Assembly: GCF_000800015.1 (NCBI RefSeq)
Contig: NZ_JUGR01000001.1
Span: forward strand, 1,550,001 to 1,614,000
Length of the DNA: 64,000 bases
Source of the DNA: Terriglobus sp. TAA 43
GTDB taxonomy: Bacteria > Acidobacteriota > Terriglobia > Terriglobales > Acidobacteriaceae
Direction of reading: 5' to 3'
The notes under the pieces are model-generated. The model was not told the DNA's origin. It saw nothing but the letters and a program-made list of their open reading frames with translations, and ran no database searches. The position numbers and the translations under genes were made by a program. Every line of letters starts with the position of its first letter. The first letter of the stretch is position 1. This document shows positions 8,309 through 17,660 of this stretch, one piece after another.

Positions 8309-9475
8309 ATGAGCACTGCTTCCGATCGCGTGTATTTCTTCGACACAACGTTGCGTGACGGTGAACAATCACCGGGCTGCACCATGCACCATGCGGAGAA
8401 GCTCCGCTTTGCCCACCAGCTTGCATCGCTTGGCGTGGACATTATTGAAGCCGGGTTTCCAATCGCATCCGATGGCGATTTTGAGTCTGTCCGTGCGATT
8501 GCGAGCGAGGTCAAAGGACCGCGCATTGCCGCACTCGCCCGCTGCAAGACCATTGACATTGAACGCGCCGGAAAAGCCGTTGAGTCGGCCGCCTCAAATC
8601 GCATTCACACCTTCATCGCTTCCAGCGATCTGCACCTGGAAGCGAAGCTCCGCATCACGCGCCAGCAGGCGCTGGACCAGGCTGCGGAATGCGTTCGCCT
8701 GGCCAGGACCTACACCGACGACGTGGAGTTTTCCGCGGAAGATGCTACTCGCTCTGATCCAGATTTTCTGGTGCAGATTGTGCAGGCGGCGATTGACGCA
8801 GGAGCAACCACCATCAACCTGCCAGATACCGTGGGCTACTCCACGCCAGCGGAATACCGCGCCATGTTTGAAATGATCCGCAGCCGCATTCCCAATGCTG
8901 ACAAGATCATCTTCTCGACGCACTGCCATGATGACCTTGGCCTTGCCGTAATCAATACAGTGGCAGGCCTGCAAGGCGGCGCGCGCCAAGTGGAAGTGGC
9001 AATGCATGGCATTGGCGAACGTGCCGGCAATGCATCTCTGGAAGAGGTTGCGGCCATTCTGAAGATTCGGAATGACGTATTCCCGTACACCAACAATCTG
9101 GTTCTGGACCAGATTGGACCAACGAGCCGCATGTTGGACGAGATCATCTCCTTCACGCCTTCGCCCAACAAGGCAATCGTAGGCAAGAATGCATTCGCGC
9201 ATGCCAGCGGCATTCACCAGCACGGTGTGCTGGCCAACCCGCTAACGTACGAGATCATGTCCGCCGCGCACTTTGGTGTGGATGCCAACACGATTGTGCT
9301 GGGCAAGCACAGCGGTCGCCGCGCACTGGAACATCGCCTGAAGGAACTTGGATTCAACCTGACGAAGGAAGAACTGGACCAGGTATACACGCGCTTTACC
9401 GCGTTGGCTGATCGCAAGAAGGATATCTACGATCAGGACATTACGGCGCTTGTGCCGCAAACTACCACTGTTTAG
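8309..9475 (+). CDS. leuA: 2-isopropylmalate synthase, short form without regulatory domain, 388 aa
   Basis: Condenses acetyl-CoA with 2-ketoisovalerate, the first committed step to leucine. DTTLRDGEQSPGCTM (residues 11-25) gives the substrate Arg and metal Asp of the HMGL-like TIM barrel, and H205-C-H207-D-D supplies metal-binding His residues. GKNAFAHASGIHQHGVL and the flanking region belong to the linker/subdomain I. The protein stops at about residue 388, where the usual family (about 510-560 aa) would begin the C-terminal LeuA dimer domain that binds leucine for feedback inhibition. Start ATG 8309 follows GAGGAAAA by 2 nt. Position before leuBCD argues for isopropylmalate synthase rather than homocitrate or citramalate synthase, but these share the fold. 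Confidence 0.9.
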   Translation: MSTASDRVYFFDTTLRDGEQSPGCTMHHAEKLRFAHQLASLGVDIIEAGFPIASDGDFESVRAIASEVKGPRIAALARCKTIDIERAGKAVESAASNRIHTFIASSDLHLEAKLRITRQQALDQAAECVRLARTYTDDVEFSAEDATRSDPDFLVQIVQAAIDAGATTINLPDTVGYSTPAEYRAMFEMIRSRIPNADKIIFSTHCHDDLGLAVINTVAGLQGGARQVEVAMHGIGERAGNASLEEVAAILKIRNDVFPYTNNLVLDQIGPTSRMLDEIISFTPSPNKAIVGKNAFAHASGIHQHGVLANPLTYEIMSAAHFGVDANTIVLGKHSGRRALEHRLKELGFNLTKEELDQVYTRFTALADRKKDIYDQDITALVPQTTTV

Positions 9476-9530
9476 TTCTTGTTCCTAACCGTTTCATCGC
9501 AACCATTTTGCAAGGAAAGTTTCGACCACG

Positions 9531-10631
9531 ATGAATCTGAAGATTGCGCTCCTCGCCGGTGACGGCATCGGCCCGGAAGTTACCAACGAAGCAGTGAATG
9601 TACTGAACACCGTTGCAGCCGCGGGTGGAGACACCTTTACGTACACCTCGCTGCTGATTGGCGGCGCAGCGATTGACGCACACGGAACGCCGCTACCGGA
9701 AGAGACACTGAAAGAGACACTTGCCAGCGACGCTGCATTCCTTGGCGCCGTTGGTGACAACAAGTTCAATTCCCTTCCGCCCAGCGAGCGTCCGGAAGCT
9801 GGCCTCCTGAAGATTCGTGCGGAGCTTGGCGGCTTTGCAAATCTTCGCCCTGCGACGGCGTACAAGGCTCTTGCGGATAACTCGCCGCTGCGCCCTGAAA
9901 TCACCGAGGGCGTGGATATTCTCTTTGTTCGGGAACTGTTGGGCGGTCTTTATTTTGGCCAGCCACGCGCATGGGACAAGACGACCGACCGCGCGCACAA
10001 CACGATGGTCTACACACGCCATGAAGTAGAGCGCGTTGCCAGGATCGCATTCGATATCGCCGCGAAGCGCGATAAGAAGAAGGTCACCAGCGTTGACAAG
10101 GCGAACGTGCTGGAATGCTCGCAGTTGTGGCGCGCAGTTGTTACAGAAGTTGCGAAGGACTATCCCACCGTCACCCTCGAACACCAGTTGGTGGATTCGA
10201 TGGCGATCCATCTGATGAATCGTCCGCGTGATTTTGATGTAGTGCTTACGGAGAATCTGTTCGGCGACATCCTCTCCGACGAGAGCGGCGTCATCACTGG
10301 ATCGCTCGGCATGCTTCCCTCTGCCACGCTTGGCGGCAAGGTAAACCTGTACGAGCCCGTGCATGGCTCCGCACCGGATATTGCAGGACAGGGGAAGGCT
10401 AATCCGATTGGCGCGATCCTCACTGCTGCGCTTGTTCTTCGTCATTCCGCCGGCTTGAATGCCGAAGCAAAGATCATCGAGGACGCTGTGGTGAAGGTAT
10501 TGGAGGCGGGATATCGCACGACCGACATTGCACGTGGCGACATTCCCGGACAGCAGACCGTCAGCACCTCAAAGATGGGTCAACTCGTCCTTGACCAGGT
10601 CACTGCCGAGTTGGGCGCTGCTGCGTCCTAA
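9531..10631 (+). CDS. leuB: 3-isopropylmalate dehydrogenase, 366 aa
   Basis: NAD-dependent oxidative decarboxylation of 3-isopropylmalate to 2-ketoisocaproate. [20 protein letters not shown] is the conserved start; [13 protein letters not shown] and [14 protein letters not shown] carry the substrate-binding Arg residues and Glu of the LeuB-specific loop; [20 protein letters not shown] and [19 protein letters not shown] are the metal and NAD regions. Length matches the family (about 360 aa). It lies 55 nt after leuA, with AAGGAAAG upstream of the ATG. Confidence 0.97.
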   Translation: MNLKIALLAGDGIGPEVTNEAVNVLNTVAAAGGDTFTYTSLLIGGAAIDAHGTPLPEETLKETLASDAAFLGAVGDNKFNSLPPSERPEAGLLKIRAELGGFANLRPATAYKALADNSPLRPEITEGVDILFVRELLGGLYFGQPRAWDKTTDRAHNTMVYTRHEVERVARIAFDIAAKRDKKKVTSVDKANVLECSQLWRAVVTEVAKDYPTVTLEHQLVDSMAIHLMNRPRDFDVVLTENLFGDILSDESGVITGSLGMLPSATLGGKVNLYEPVHGSAPDIAGQGKANPIGAILTAALVLRHSAGLNAEAKIIEDAVVKVLEAGYRTTDIARGDIPGQQTVSTSKMGQLVLDQVTAELGAAAS

Positions 10632-10679
10632 ACATTTCTGTTGAGCAACACCGGGCTTTTGCCCCAGAGGTAAGCCACA

Positions 10680-12185
10680 ATGTCCGCACCAAAGACACTG
10701 TTTGAAAAAGTCTGGCAGCAGCATCTGGTTGCAGAACCGGCAGGCGAACCTGCCATTCTGTACATCGATCTGCAGCTTGTGCACGAAGTGACCTCGCCGC
10801 AGGCTTTCGACGGTCTGCGCATGACAGGCCGCAAGCTGCGCCGTCCAGATCGTCATATTGCAACGGTGGACCATAACGTTCCTACCACCAGTGCAGCAGA
10901 TCGCCTTGTGATTGCCGACCAGGTCAGCGCTGCGCAGGTGAATGCGCTGCGTAAGAACTGCGCTGAGTTTGGCATTGAGTTCTTCGATGTGCAGGATTCG
11001 TCGCAGGGCATTGTGCACATGATTGGACCGGAACTTGGCGCAACCAAGCCGGGCATGACGATTGTCTGCGGCGACTCGCACACATCGACGCATGGCGCTT
11101 TCGGTGCGCTCGCCTTTGGTATTGGCACCAGCGAAGTGGAACACGTGATGGCCACGCAGACGCTGCCCCAATCCAAGCCAAAGACCTTCCGCATTACGGT
11201 GGATGGCGAGCTTCCTTTCGGCATTACGGCAAAGGACATCATCCTGGACATCATTGGCCGCATTGGCACCGATGGTGCGACAGGATATGCGATTGAGTAC
11301 GCCGGTTCTGCCATCCGCGCGCTGAGCATGGAAGGCCGTATGACAGTGTGCAACATGAGCATTGAAGCTGGTGCGCGCGCCGGCATGATTGCTCCGGATG
11401 AAAAAACCTTTGCATATCTGAAGGGTCGCCGCTTCTCTCCGGGAACGCGCCCTACGAATCTTGATGCACGTCCTCCGCGCTCTGTGCCCGATGGGCAACA
11501 GCTTGGATCTGCAACAGACGCCTACGACAATCAGTGGGAAGAAGCCGTTGCGCACTGGAAGACATTGCCTACGGATGAAGGCGCTGTCTTTGATCGTGAA
11601 CTGTTCATCGATGCTGCAACACTGGCTCCCGCAGTAACGTGGGGAACATCGCCGGGTATGCACGCCACCATTGATGGCAAGGTGCCGACGCTGGACGATG
11701 CGCCAACCGAGGCTGATCGTAAGAGCTTTGCCAAGGCCTATGAGTACATGGATCTGAAACCAGGCACGCCGATGGAAGAGATCAAGATTGACACCGTCTT
11801 TCTTGGCTCCTGCACGAACGGCCGCATTGAAGATCTTCGCGCCGCCGCTGAAGTGATCAAAGGACACCACATTGCCACGAAGGTTCGTGCGATGGTGGTT
11901 CCCGGCTCGCAGCATGTGAAGAAGCAGGCTGAAGAAGAAGGTCTGGATGCCATCTTCAAGGAAGCAGGCTTTGAGTGGCGTGAACCCGGCTGCTCCATGT
12001 GCCTGGGCATGAACCCTGACATTCTGCAGCCCGGCGAGCGTTGCGCTTCTACATCGAACCGCAACTTTGAAGGTCGTCAGGGACGTGGTGGACGTACGCA
12101 TCTTGTTTCGCCAGAGATGGCCGCAGTTGCCGCAATCACCGGGCACTTCACCGACATTCGTAAGTGGAAGAAGGAGGCGCGCTAA
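10680..12185 (+). CDS. leuC: 3-isopropylmalate dehydratase large subunit, 501 aa
   Basis: Aconitase-family 4Fe-4S subunit that isomerises 2- to 3-isopropylmalate with LeuD. The N-terminal part [20 protein letters not shown] and [20 protein letters not shown] are typical; the cluster cysteines lie in [20 protein letters not shown] and in [11 protein letters not shown]. It is about 30 residues longer than the E. coli enzyme; the extra length is in the hydrophilic segment around residues 250-300 ([20 protein letters not shown] and following). The stop TAA overlaps the leuD ATG by one base, so the two subunits are probably translationally coupled. Confidence 0.97.
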   Translation: MSAPKTLFEKVWQQHLVAEPAGEPAILYIDLQLVHEVTSPQAFDGLRMTGRKLRRPDRHIATVDHNVPTTSAADRLVIADQVSAAQVNALRKNCAEFGIEFFDVQDSSQGIVHMIGPELGATKPGMTIVCGDSHTSTHGAFGALAFGIGTSEVEHVMATQTLPQSKPKTFRITVDGELPFGITAKDIILDIIGRIGTDGATGYAIEYAGSAIRALSMEGRMTVCNMSIEAGARAGMIAPDEKTFAYLKGRRFSPGTRPTNLDARPPRSVPDGQQLGSATDAYDNQWEEAVAHWKTLPTDEGAVFDRELFIDAATLAPAVTWGTSPGMHATIDGKVPTLDDAPTEADRKSFAKAYEYMDLKPGTPMEEIKIDTVFLGSCTNGRIEDLRAAAEVIKGHHIATKVRAMVVPGSQHVKKQAEEEGLDAIFKEAGFEWREPGCSMCLGMNPDILQPGERCASTSNRNFEGRQGRGGRTHLVSPEMAAVAAITGHFTDIRKWKKEAR

Positions 12186-12814
12186 TGGAACCGATTAACG
12201 TTCTTACATCGAAAGCAATGCCGCTGCCGCTGCCGAACATCGACACGGACCAGATCATTCCGAAGCAGTTCCTCAAGCGCATTGAGCGTACAGGTTATGG
12301 CGACTTTCTGTTCTACGACTGGCGCTACAACCTGGACGTTCCGGATGATGTTTCGCCGAACAAGGACTTCGTGCTGAACAAGCCGGAATATCAAGGCGCA
12401 GAAATTCTGATTGCAGAAAAGAATTTCGGCTGCGGTTCGTCGCGTGAGCATGCGGCGTGGGCCATTTTCCAGTATGGCTTTCGCGTGGTGATTGCACCAA
12501 CGTTTGCAGACATCTTCTACTCCAATGCAGGCAAGAACGGCATCATCCTTGTTCGTCTGAGCGAAGAAGATGTGACCGCGCTGATGACGCATTGCACGGA
12601 AGATACGAACAACCAGGTCACAGTAAATCTGGAAGCGCAGACGGTCACCGACGAACATGGCTTCTCAGCGCATTTTGACATTGATCCCTTCCGCAAGTAT
12701 TGCCTGCTGAATGGACTGGATGACATCGGCCTGACACTGCGCCATGTAGATGCGTTGAACGATTTTGAAGCGAAGCACGATAACGAATTCTGGTCCGCGC
12801 CGAAAACGGCATGA
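12185..12814 (+). CDS. leuD: 3-isopropylmalate dehydratase small subunit, 209 aa
   Basis: Swivelling-domain partner of LeuC. NIDTDQIIPKQFLKRIERTG, then FLFYDWRYN and the hallmark EKNFGCGSSREHAAWAIFQY are diagnostic. Length fits the bacterial small subunit (about 200 aa). The start ATG at 12185 overlaps the leuC stop (TAATG), and its own stop overlaps the ATG of the next, 61-codon gene (ATGA, 12811-12814). Confidence 0.97.
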   Translation: MEPINVLTSKAMPLPLPNIDTDQIIPKQFLKRIERTGYGDFLFYDWRYNLDVPDDVSPNKDFVLNKPEYQGAEILIAEKNFGCGSSREHAAWAIFQYGFRVVIAPTFADIFYSNAGKNGIILVRLSEEDVTALMTHCTEDTNNQVTVNLEAQTVTDEHGFSAHFDIDPFRKYCLLNGLDDIGLTLRHVDALNDFEAKHDNEFWSAPKTA

Positions 12815-12996
12815 ACACATTCGGCTCATCCCTAAAGCTTCTCAACCAGACAACCTACCAAGAGGGTTGGGATGCAAAAATGCGGGGTGATCGTTTGGGA
12901 TTGTTTAGCTACTGGACAGATTACAGTTGGCGAGCTGGATGGCGAGACGCCAAGAACGAGCTACAAGCTCGAGAAAAATTAGAGGATTGCAAGTGA
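12811..12996 (+). CDS. 61-aa protein coupled to leuD and ilvD; ribosome modulation factor/CrpP-like pattern
   Basis: The gene starts inside the leuD stop (ATGA at 12811-12814) and its TGA at 12994-12996 overlaps the ilvD GTG start (GTGA at 12993-12996), so it is embedded in the operon and likely translated by coupling. The protein has YQEGWDAKMRGDRLG and then YSWRAGWRDAKNEL. This fits the pattern G-x2-A-x3-G ... W-x2-GW-x2-A seen in ribosome modulation factor (RMF) and CrpP-like small proteins, and the Tyr-to-Trp distance differs by one residue from E. coli RMF. The usual Cys-Pro-Tyr of RMF is not present. Homology is my inference from pattern; the real function may be different. Confidence 0.6.
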   Translation: MNTFGSSLKLLNQTTYQEGWDAKMRGDRLGLFSYWTDYSWRAGWRDAKNELQAREKLEDCK

Positions 12997-14720
12997 GCAA
13001 CGAACTCGATCCCGGTAAACGTAATTCCATCGTCCTTACTGAAGGCCCCAATCGTGCAGCTGCACGCGCCATGCTGCGCAGCGTTGGTTTTACCAAGGAT
13101 GACCTGCACAAGCCCATCATTGGCATTGCAAACACTTGGACAGAGATTGGTCCTTGTAACTATCACCTCCGCGACATTGCTGAGGCAGTGAAGGAAGGTA
13201 TCCGCGCTGCAGGCGGCACACCGATGGAATTCAACACCATCACCATCTCCGACGGCATCACGATGGGCACGGAAGGCATGAAGGCATCGCTCATCTCGCG
13301 CGACATGATTGCTGACTCCATTGAACTGGTCTCGCGTGGCAATAGTTTTGATGGACTGGTATGTATCGCAGGATGCGACAAGAACATGCCCGGCGCAATC
13401 ATGGCGCTGGCGCGCCTGGATATACCCGGCATGATGCTGTACGGCGGTTCGATTGCCCCGGGCCACATGCATGTGGGTGCGGATGGCAAGACGCCGCAGC
13501 CCGGTAGCGACAAGACCATCGACATCACGATTCAGCAGGTGTTTGAAGCTATTGGCGCGCACGCAGCGGGCAAGATTGACGATGCGCAATTGGAAGAAGC
13601 CGAAGGCACCGCATGCCCCGGACCCGGCGCATGTGGTGGCCAGTTCACGGCGAACACTATGGCTATGGCGGGTGAATTTCTGGGCATCAGCCCCATGGAA
13701 ATCACCGGCGTCCCGGCGATGAGTAAGGACAAGCACGCCGCGAGCCGCGAAGCTGGCAAGCTGGTGATGGATCTGGTGCGCAAGAACATTAAGCCTTCAG
13801 ACATCCTCACGCGTCAGTCCATGGAGGATGCCATTGCTGCAGTGTGCGCCAGCGGTGGCAGCACCAATGCTGTGCTTCACCTGATCGCCGTTGCGCATGA
13901 ACTGAAGATGCCACTCACCATGGACGACTTCGACATCATCAGCGAGAAGACTCCGTTCATCTGCGATCTGCAGCCGGGTGGCAAGCGTGTCGCACGCGAT
14001 TATCAGGACGCTGGTGGATCGCGTGTGTTGGCAGCGCGTCTGGTTGAAAAGGGATTGCTCCACGGCAACACCCCAACCGTGAGCGGCAAGACAGTTCGCG
14101 AAGAAGCAAAAGCTGCACAGGAAACTCCGGGACAGGATGTGATCCTTCCTTGGTCGAACCCGCTGAAGCCTACTGGCGGACTTGTGATCCTGAAGGGCAA
14201 TCTTGCACCCGATGGTTGTGTGGTGAAGGTAGCGGGACATGAACGCGTTCTCCACACTGGCCCTGCACGTGTGTTTGATTCGGAAGACCTTTGCTTCAAG
14301 GCTGTGGAAGCTGGTGAGATCAAGCCGAACGATGTCTGCGTGATTCGCTACGAAGGACCGAAAGGTGGTCCCGGTATGCGCGAAATGCTCGCTGTTACCG
14401 CTGCGATCAAGGGCATTCCTGAGTTGAGCGAGACGGTTGCTCTGCTTACCGACGGACGTTTTTCCGGCGCAACGCGTGGCCTGATGGCTGGTCACGTGGC
14501 ACCGGAAGCGTTTGACGGTGGACCGATCGCCTTTGTACACGAAGGCGACACCATCACTTTCGACATCAAGGCACGCGAACTCCGCGTGAACATCAGCGAA
14601 GAAGAGCTTGCCAAGCGGAAGGCGAACTTCAAGAGGCCGGAACCTCGCTATAAGCGTGGCGTGTTTGCGAAGTATGCCAACACAGTCAGCTCGGCCAGCC
14701 TTGGCGCAGTGACCAGCTAG
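12993..14720 (+). CDS. ilvD: Dihydroxy-acid dehydratase, 575 aa
   Basis: Fe-S dehydratase common to valine and isoleucine synthesis. CIAGCDKNMPGAIMALARLD and CPGPGACGGQFTANTMAMAG contain conserved cysteines for the cluster; LLTDGRFSGATRGLMAGHVA and GPKGGPGMREML are family signatures. Start GTG at 12993 is chosen because AGAGGA (12981-12986) precedes it by 6 nt and VSNELDPGKRNSIVLTEGPN is the usual N-terminus; the upstream in-frame ATG at 12927 lies inside the 61-codon gene. Overlap with that gene's stop (GTGA) suggests coupled translation. Confidence 0.96.
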   Translation: MSNELDPGKRNSIVLTEGPNRAAARAMLRSVGFTKDDLHKPIIGIANTWTEIGPCNYHLRDIAEAVKEGIRAAGGTPMEFNTITISDGITMGTEGMKASLISRDMIADSIELVSRGNSFDGLVCIAGCDKNMPGAIMALARLDIPGMMLYGGSIAPGHMHVGADGKTPQPGSDKTIDITIQQVFEAIGAHAAGKIDDAQLEEAEGTACPGPGACGGQFTANTMAMAGEFLGISPMEITGVPAMSKDKHAASREAGKLVMDLVRKNIKPSDILTRQSMEDAIAAVCASGGSTNAVLHLIAVAHELKMPLTMDDFDIISEKTPFICDLQPGGKRVARDYQDAGGSRVLAARLVEKGLLHGNTPTVSGKTVREEAKAAQETPGQDVILPWSNPLKPTGGLVILKGNLAPDGCVVKVAGHERVLHTGPARVFDSEDLCFKAVEAGEIKPNDVCVIRYEGPKGGPGMREMLAVTAAIKGIPELSETVALLTDGRFSGATRGLMAGHVAPEAFDGGPIAFVHEGDTITFDIKARELRVNISEEELAKRKANFKRPEPRYKRGVFAKYANTVSSASLGAVTS

Positions 14721-14802
14721 TTTTCTTAACGAACTACATACGAAACCTGTGGCGTGTCTGCTGAATGCAGGCACGCCACAGGAACCAGCAGGAGCCGCAC
14801 GC

Positions 14803-16581
14803 ATGAGCGACACAGCGAACACTGCCCATCACGCACCCACTCTCACCGGATCAGAAATTCTGTGGGCCACACTTGCGGGTGAGGGCGTCACCACAGTCTT
14901 TGGCTATCCCGGCGGAGCCATCCTTCCCATCTACGACGCGCTGCGCAAGTTTCCATCGATTCACCATGTGCTCACACGCCACGAACAGGGCGCGGCTCAC
15001 ATGGCCGACGGATACGCGCGCGCCAGTGGCAAAGTAGGCGTGTGCATGGCCACCAGTGGCCCCGGCGCGACGAACCTTGTTACGGGTCTTGCGACGGCCA
15101 TGCTCGATAGCATTCCCATGGTCGCCATCACAGGCCAGGTTGCGTCGAAGGTGCTGGGCACCGATGCATTTCAGGAAGTAGACATCACCGGCATCACGCT
15201 GCCCATTACGAAACATAACTTCGTAGTCACAAAGGCGGAGGACATCGCATCCGTTGTACGCGAGGCTTTTCAGATTGCACGTAGTGGACGCCCCGGCCCC
15301 GTGTTGGTAGACATCACGAAGGATGCACAGCAGGCCGCGTGCTCATTCGACTTTGGAATGTCGAAGCCGCGTGCCTATCGTCCGCACCCCATGTTGAAGG
15401 CCGAGTCGGAAGAGATGCAGGCTGCGATTGAGCTGATGCGCGCTTCTTCCCGTCCGGTAATTCTCGCTGGTCACGGCATCATCCACTCTGAAGCAGAGGC
15501 TGAAGTACTTGCCTTTGCAGAGCGCCACAAGATTCCTGTTGCCACAACTCTGCTTGGGCTTGGTGCCTTCCCTGCTTCGCATCCGCTGGCACTGGGCATG
15601 ATGGGCATGCACGGCGAATCGTGGGTGAACAATGCGATTCAGAACGCGGATCTGCTGCTTGCGTTCGGCATGCGCTTTGACGATCGAGTGACCGGCAACC
15701 TGGCTCACTACGCGCCCAACGCGAAGAAGATTCACATTGAGATTGATCCGAGCGAGATCAACAAGAATGTGCGAGTCGATGTTGCGCTCATCGGCGATCT
15801 GAAGCAGGTGCTGCAGACGATGGCTCCGCTGATCGACGCAACTGGCGCACCCGCAACGCAGGATGCCACTAAGCAGTGGCGTGAAGAGATTCGCGCGATG
15901 AAGGGCGACGCCAGTGTGCGCGACATCATCAACCTGCCTGACAACGGCCACCTGTATGCCGCGCATGTCATTAACGACATCTGGCAGGAAGCAAAGGCTG
16001 CAGGACGCCTGAGCAACACCATCATTGCAACCGATGTAGGCCAGCACCAGATGTGGGAGGCGCAGTACTTCAGGCATGAAGACTCGCGCTCACTGGTGAC
16101 CAGCGGTGGTCTTGGCACTATGGGTTTTGCATTGCCTGCAGCTATCGGGGCGAAGATTGCATGCCCCGAGAAGGATGTGTGGATGATCGCTGGCGACGGT
16201 GGTTTCCAGATGACTGCTGCTGAACTTTCCACCATTCAGCAGGAAGGTCTGCACATCAACATCGCTGTCATCAACAACGGCTTTCTGGGCATGGTGCGGC
16301 AGTGGCAGGAAGCGTTCTATGACAAAAACTATTCCTGCTCTCCGATTCTGTCGCCGGACTTTGTGAAGCTTGCCGATGCCCACGGTATTCCGGGAGCGCA
16401 TGTCACAGAACGTAAGGATGTTGTGCCGACCGTTACGAAGGCACGCACGGGGACTTCGTCATACCTGATCAACTTCTCGGTTGAGAAGGAAGACGGTGTG
16501 TACCCGATGATTGCGCCGGGATCGGCTCTGCATGAAATGGTGCGTCGTCCGAATCCGTTGATTGAGACGAGCGAGGACTAA
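14803..16581 (+). CDS. ilvB: Acetolactate synthase large (catalytic) subunit, 592 aa
   Basis: Thiamine-diphosphate enzyme making 2-acetolactate and 2-aceto-2-hydroxybutyrate. The N-terminal TPP domain has VFGYPGGAILPIYDAL and RHEQGAAHMADGYARASG with the catalytic Glu; the C-terminal one has GDGGFQMTAAELSTIQQEG and AVINNGFLGMVRQWQE, the GDG...NN thiamine motif. Length is normal. ATG 14803 follows AGGAG (14790-14794) by 8 nt. The regulatory subunit gene ilvN is not adjacent: a leftward transposase gene and a GNAT gene separate them by 1.08 kb. Confidence 0.96.
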   Translation: MSDTANTAHHAPTLTGSEILWATLAGEGVTTVFGYPGGAILPIYDALRKFPSIHHVLTRHEQGAAHMADGYARASGKVGVCMATSGPGATNLVTGLATAMLDSIPMVAITGQVASKVLGTDAFQEVDITGITLPITKHNFVVTKAEDIASVVREAFQIARSGRPGPVLVDITKDAQQAACSFDFGMSKPRAYRPHPMLKAESEEMQAAIELMRASSRPVILAGHGIIHSEAEAEVLAFAERHKIPVATTLLGLGAFPASHPLALGMMGMHGESWVNNAIQNADLLLAFGMRFDDRVTGNLAHYAPNAKKIHIEIDPSEINKNVRVDVALIGDLKQVLQTMAPLIDATGAPATQDATKQWREEIRAMKGDASVRDIINLPDNGHLYAAHVINDIWQEAKAAGRLSNTIIATDVGQHQMWEAQYFRHEDSRSLVTSGGLGTMGFALPAAIGAKIACPEKDVWMIAGDGGFQMTAAELSTIQQEGLHINIAVINNGFLGMVRQWQEAFYDKNYSCSPILSPDFVKLADAHGIPGAHVTERKDVVPTVTKARTGTSSYLINFSVEKEDGVYPMIAPGSALHEMVRRPNPLIETSED

Positions 16582-16590
16582 GCGTTGCAT

Positions 16591-17043
16591 TCACTTCCAC
16601 ACAAAACGCTCGTCGAAGCCGACATCGTACTTTGCGAACATGGCCAGCAATTCCTGCTGGAAGGTTCGCGCGCGATGGACTTCTTCCTGCGTTTGCACGT
16701 AGTGGATGAGCGCATCACGGTCCGCAAGGCCAACCGAGAAGACCATGTAACTCTGCTGCCATTTGAAGAAGGCGTTCGGTTCCCCGCTCTGACGAACAAC
16801 GGGAACCGTGACCTTCTTCAGATGATCGACAAGCTTGTGCGCAGTCATCTTGCGCGAAAGGAACAGTGCAACGTGAACATGATCAGCTGTTCCTCCAACC
16901 GCGAGGCAGATGTTCTCGGAATGACTGAGCCGGTCGCGAATGGCCGCATACACAGCGGCGCGAAGCGCATCGTCCTTCAGCACCGGCTGCTGCCGTTGCG
17001 TGCTGAAGATCACGTGCAGCAACACATGATCAATGATCTGCAT
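16591..17043 (-). mobile_element. IS200/REP-associated-type tyrosine (Y1) transposase, 150 aa
   Basis: Single-domain HUH transposase of the Y1_Tnp family. VLLHVIFSTQRQQPVL is the characteristic first strand, GGTADHVHVALFLSRK holds the metal-binding H55-x-H57, and YVQTQEEVH holds the presumed nucleophile Tyr115. All catalytic positions look intact and length (about 150) is normal. It lies on the minus strand, 9 nt after the ilvB stop and divergent from the GNAT gene, inside the otherwise plus-strand leu/ilv cluster. No partner tnpB is present. I saw no obvious subterminal hairpins or REP array at its edges, so it is better read as a domesticated or stranded single gene than a complete insertion sequence. 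Confidence 0.85.
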
Positions 17044-17078
17044 GGTGGCACGAGTATAGCCGCGGAAAGGGTAGCGGC

Positions 17079-17654
17079 GTGACCACTACCTTCCAGCTTG
17101 AAACTGACCGGCTGCTGCTCCGTCCGTTGAACGAAGCCGACCGCGATGATTTCGCCGCCATGAACGCCGATGCAGACGTGATGACCTACTTCGTTTCACC
17201 GATGACACGCGAAGAGAGCGACGCAGCGTTCACACGCTACACCACTCACTTTCAGCAGAACGGATTTGGCTTCCTTGCAGCGCGGGCACGTTTCACCGGC
17301 GAATTCGCAGGCATCATCGGCATGCAGGTGATGCGCTTCGCCGTCCCAAATCTGCCTCAGCCTGCGGTTGAAATCGGATGGCGGCTAAACCGCGCCCAGC
17401 ATGGTCGGGGCTACGCCACTGAGGGTGCACGCGCCATCCTAAACTCGGCATTTCAGGAACATGGTCTCGCTGAAGTCGTCGCGATTACCGCTGTAAACAA
17501 CACTCCATCTCGCCACGTCATGGACAAGCTTGGCATGCATCATGACGCATCACTGGACTTCGATCATCCCAACGTGCCAACCGGTCACACACTTCAGCGG
17601 CACGTTCTTTACCGTCTCGTCAATCCGCGCAGCACAACCCGAGAAGAGGTTTAA
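17079..17654 (+). CDS. GNAT-family N-acetyltransferase (RimJ/RimL-like), 191 aa
   Basis: Starts TTTFQLETDRLLLRPLNEAD, the RimJ/RimL-type opening, and contains EIGWRLNRAQHGRGYATEGA, the acetyl-CoA pyrophosphate loop (Q/RxxGxG/A form), then ITAVNNTPSRHVMDKLGMHH, the conserved Asn-x-x-S-x-x-x-x-x-K-x-G segment. It should transfer acetyl from acetyl-CoA to an amine, possibly a ribosomal protein N-terminus or small molecule; the substrate is not evident. GTG 17079 is preceded by GGAAAGGG at 7 nt. It ends 6 nt before ilvN, so it is co-transcribed with ilvN, an unusual partner for this operon. Confidence 0.9.
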   Translation: MTTTFQLETDRLLLRPLNEADRDDFAAMNADADVMTYFVSPMTREESDAAFTRYTTHFQQNGFGFLAARARFTGEFAGIIGMQVMRFAVPNLPQPAVEIGWRLNRAQHGRGYATEGARAILNSAFQEHGLAEVVAITAVNNTPSRHVMDKLGMHHDASLDFDHPNVPTGHTLQRHVLYRLVNPRSTTREEV

Positions 17655-17660
17655 CGCACT

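Noticed and set aside
10569-12146. 525-codon minus-strand frame antisense to leuC
   Set aside because: Composition is Cys/His/Arg-rich without motifs; leuC on the plus strand has all family signatures.
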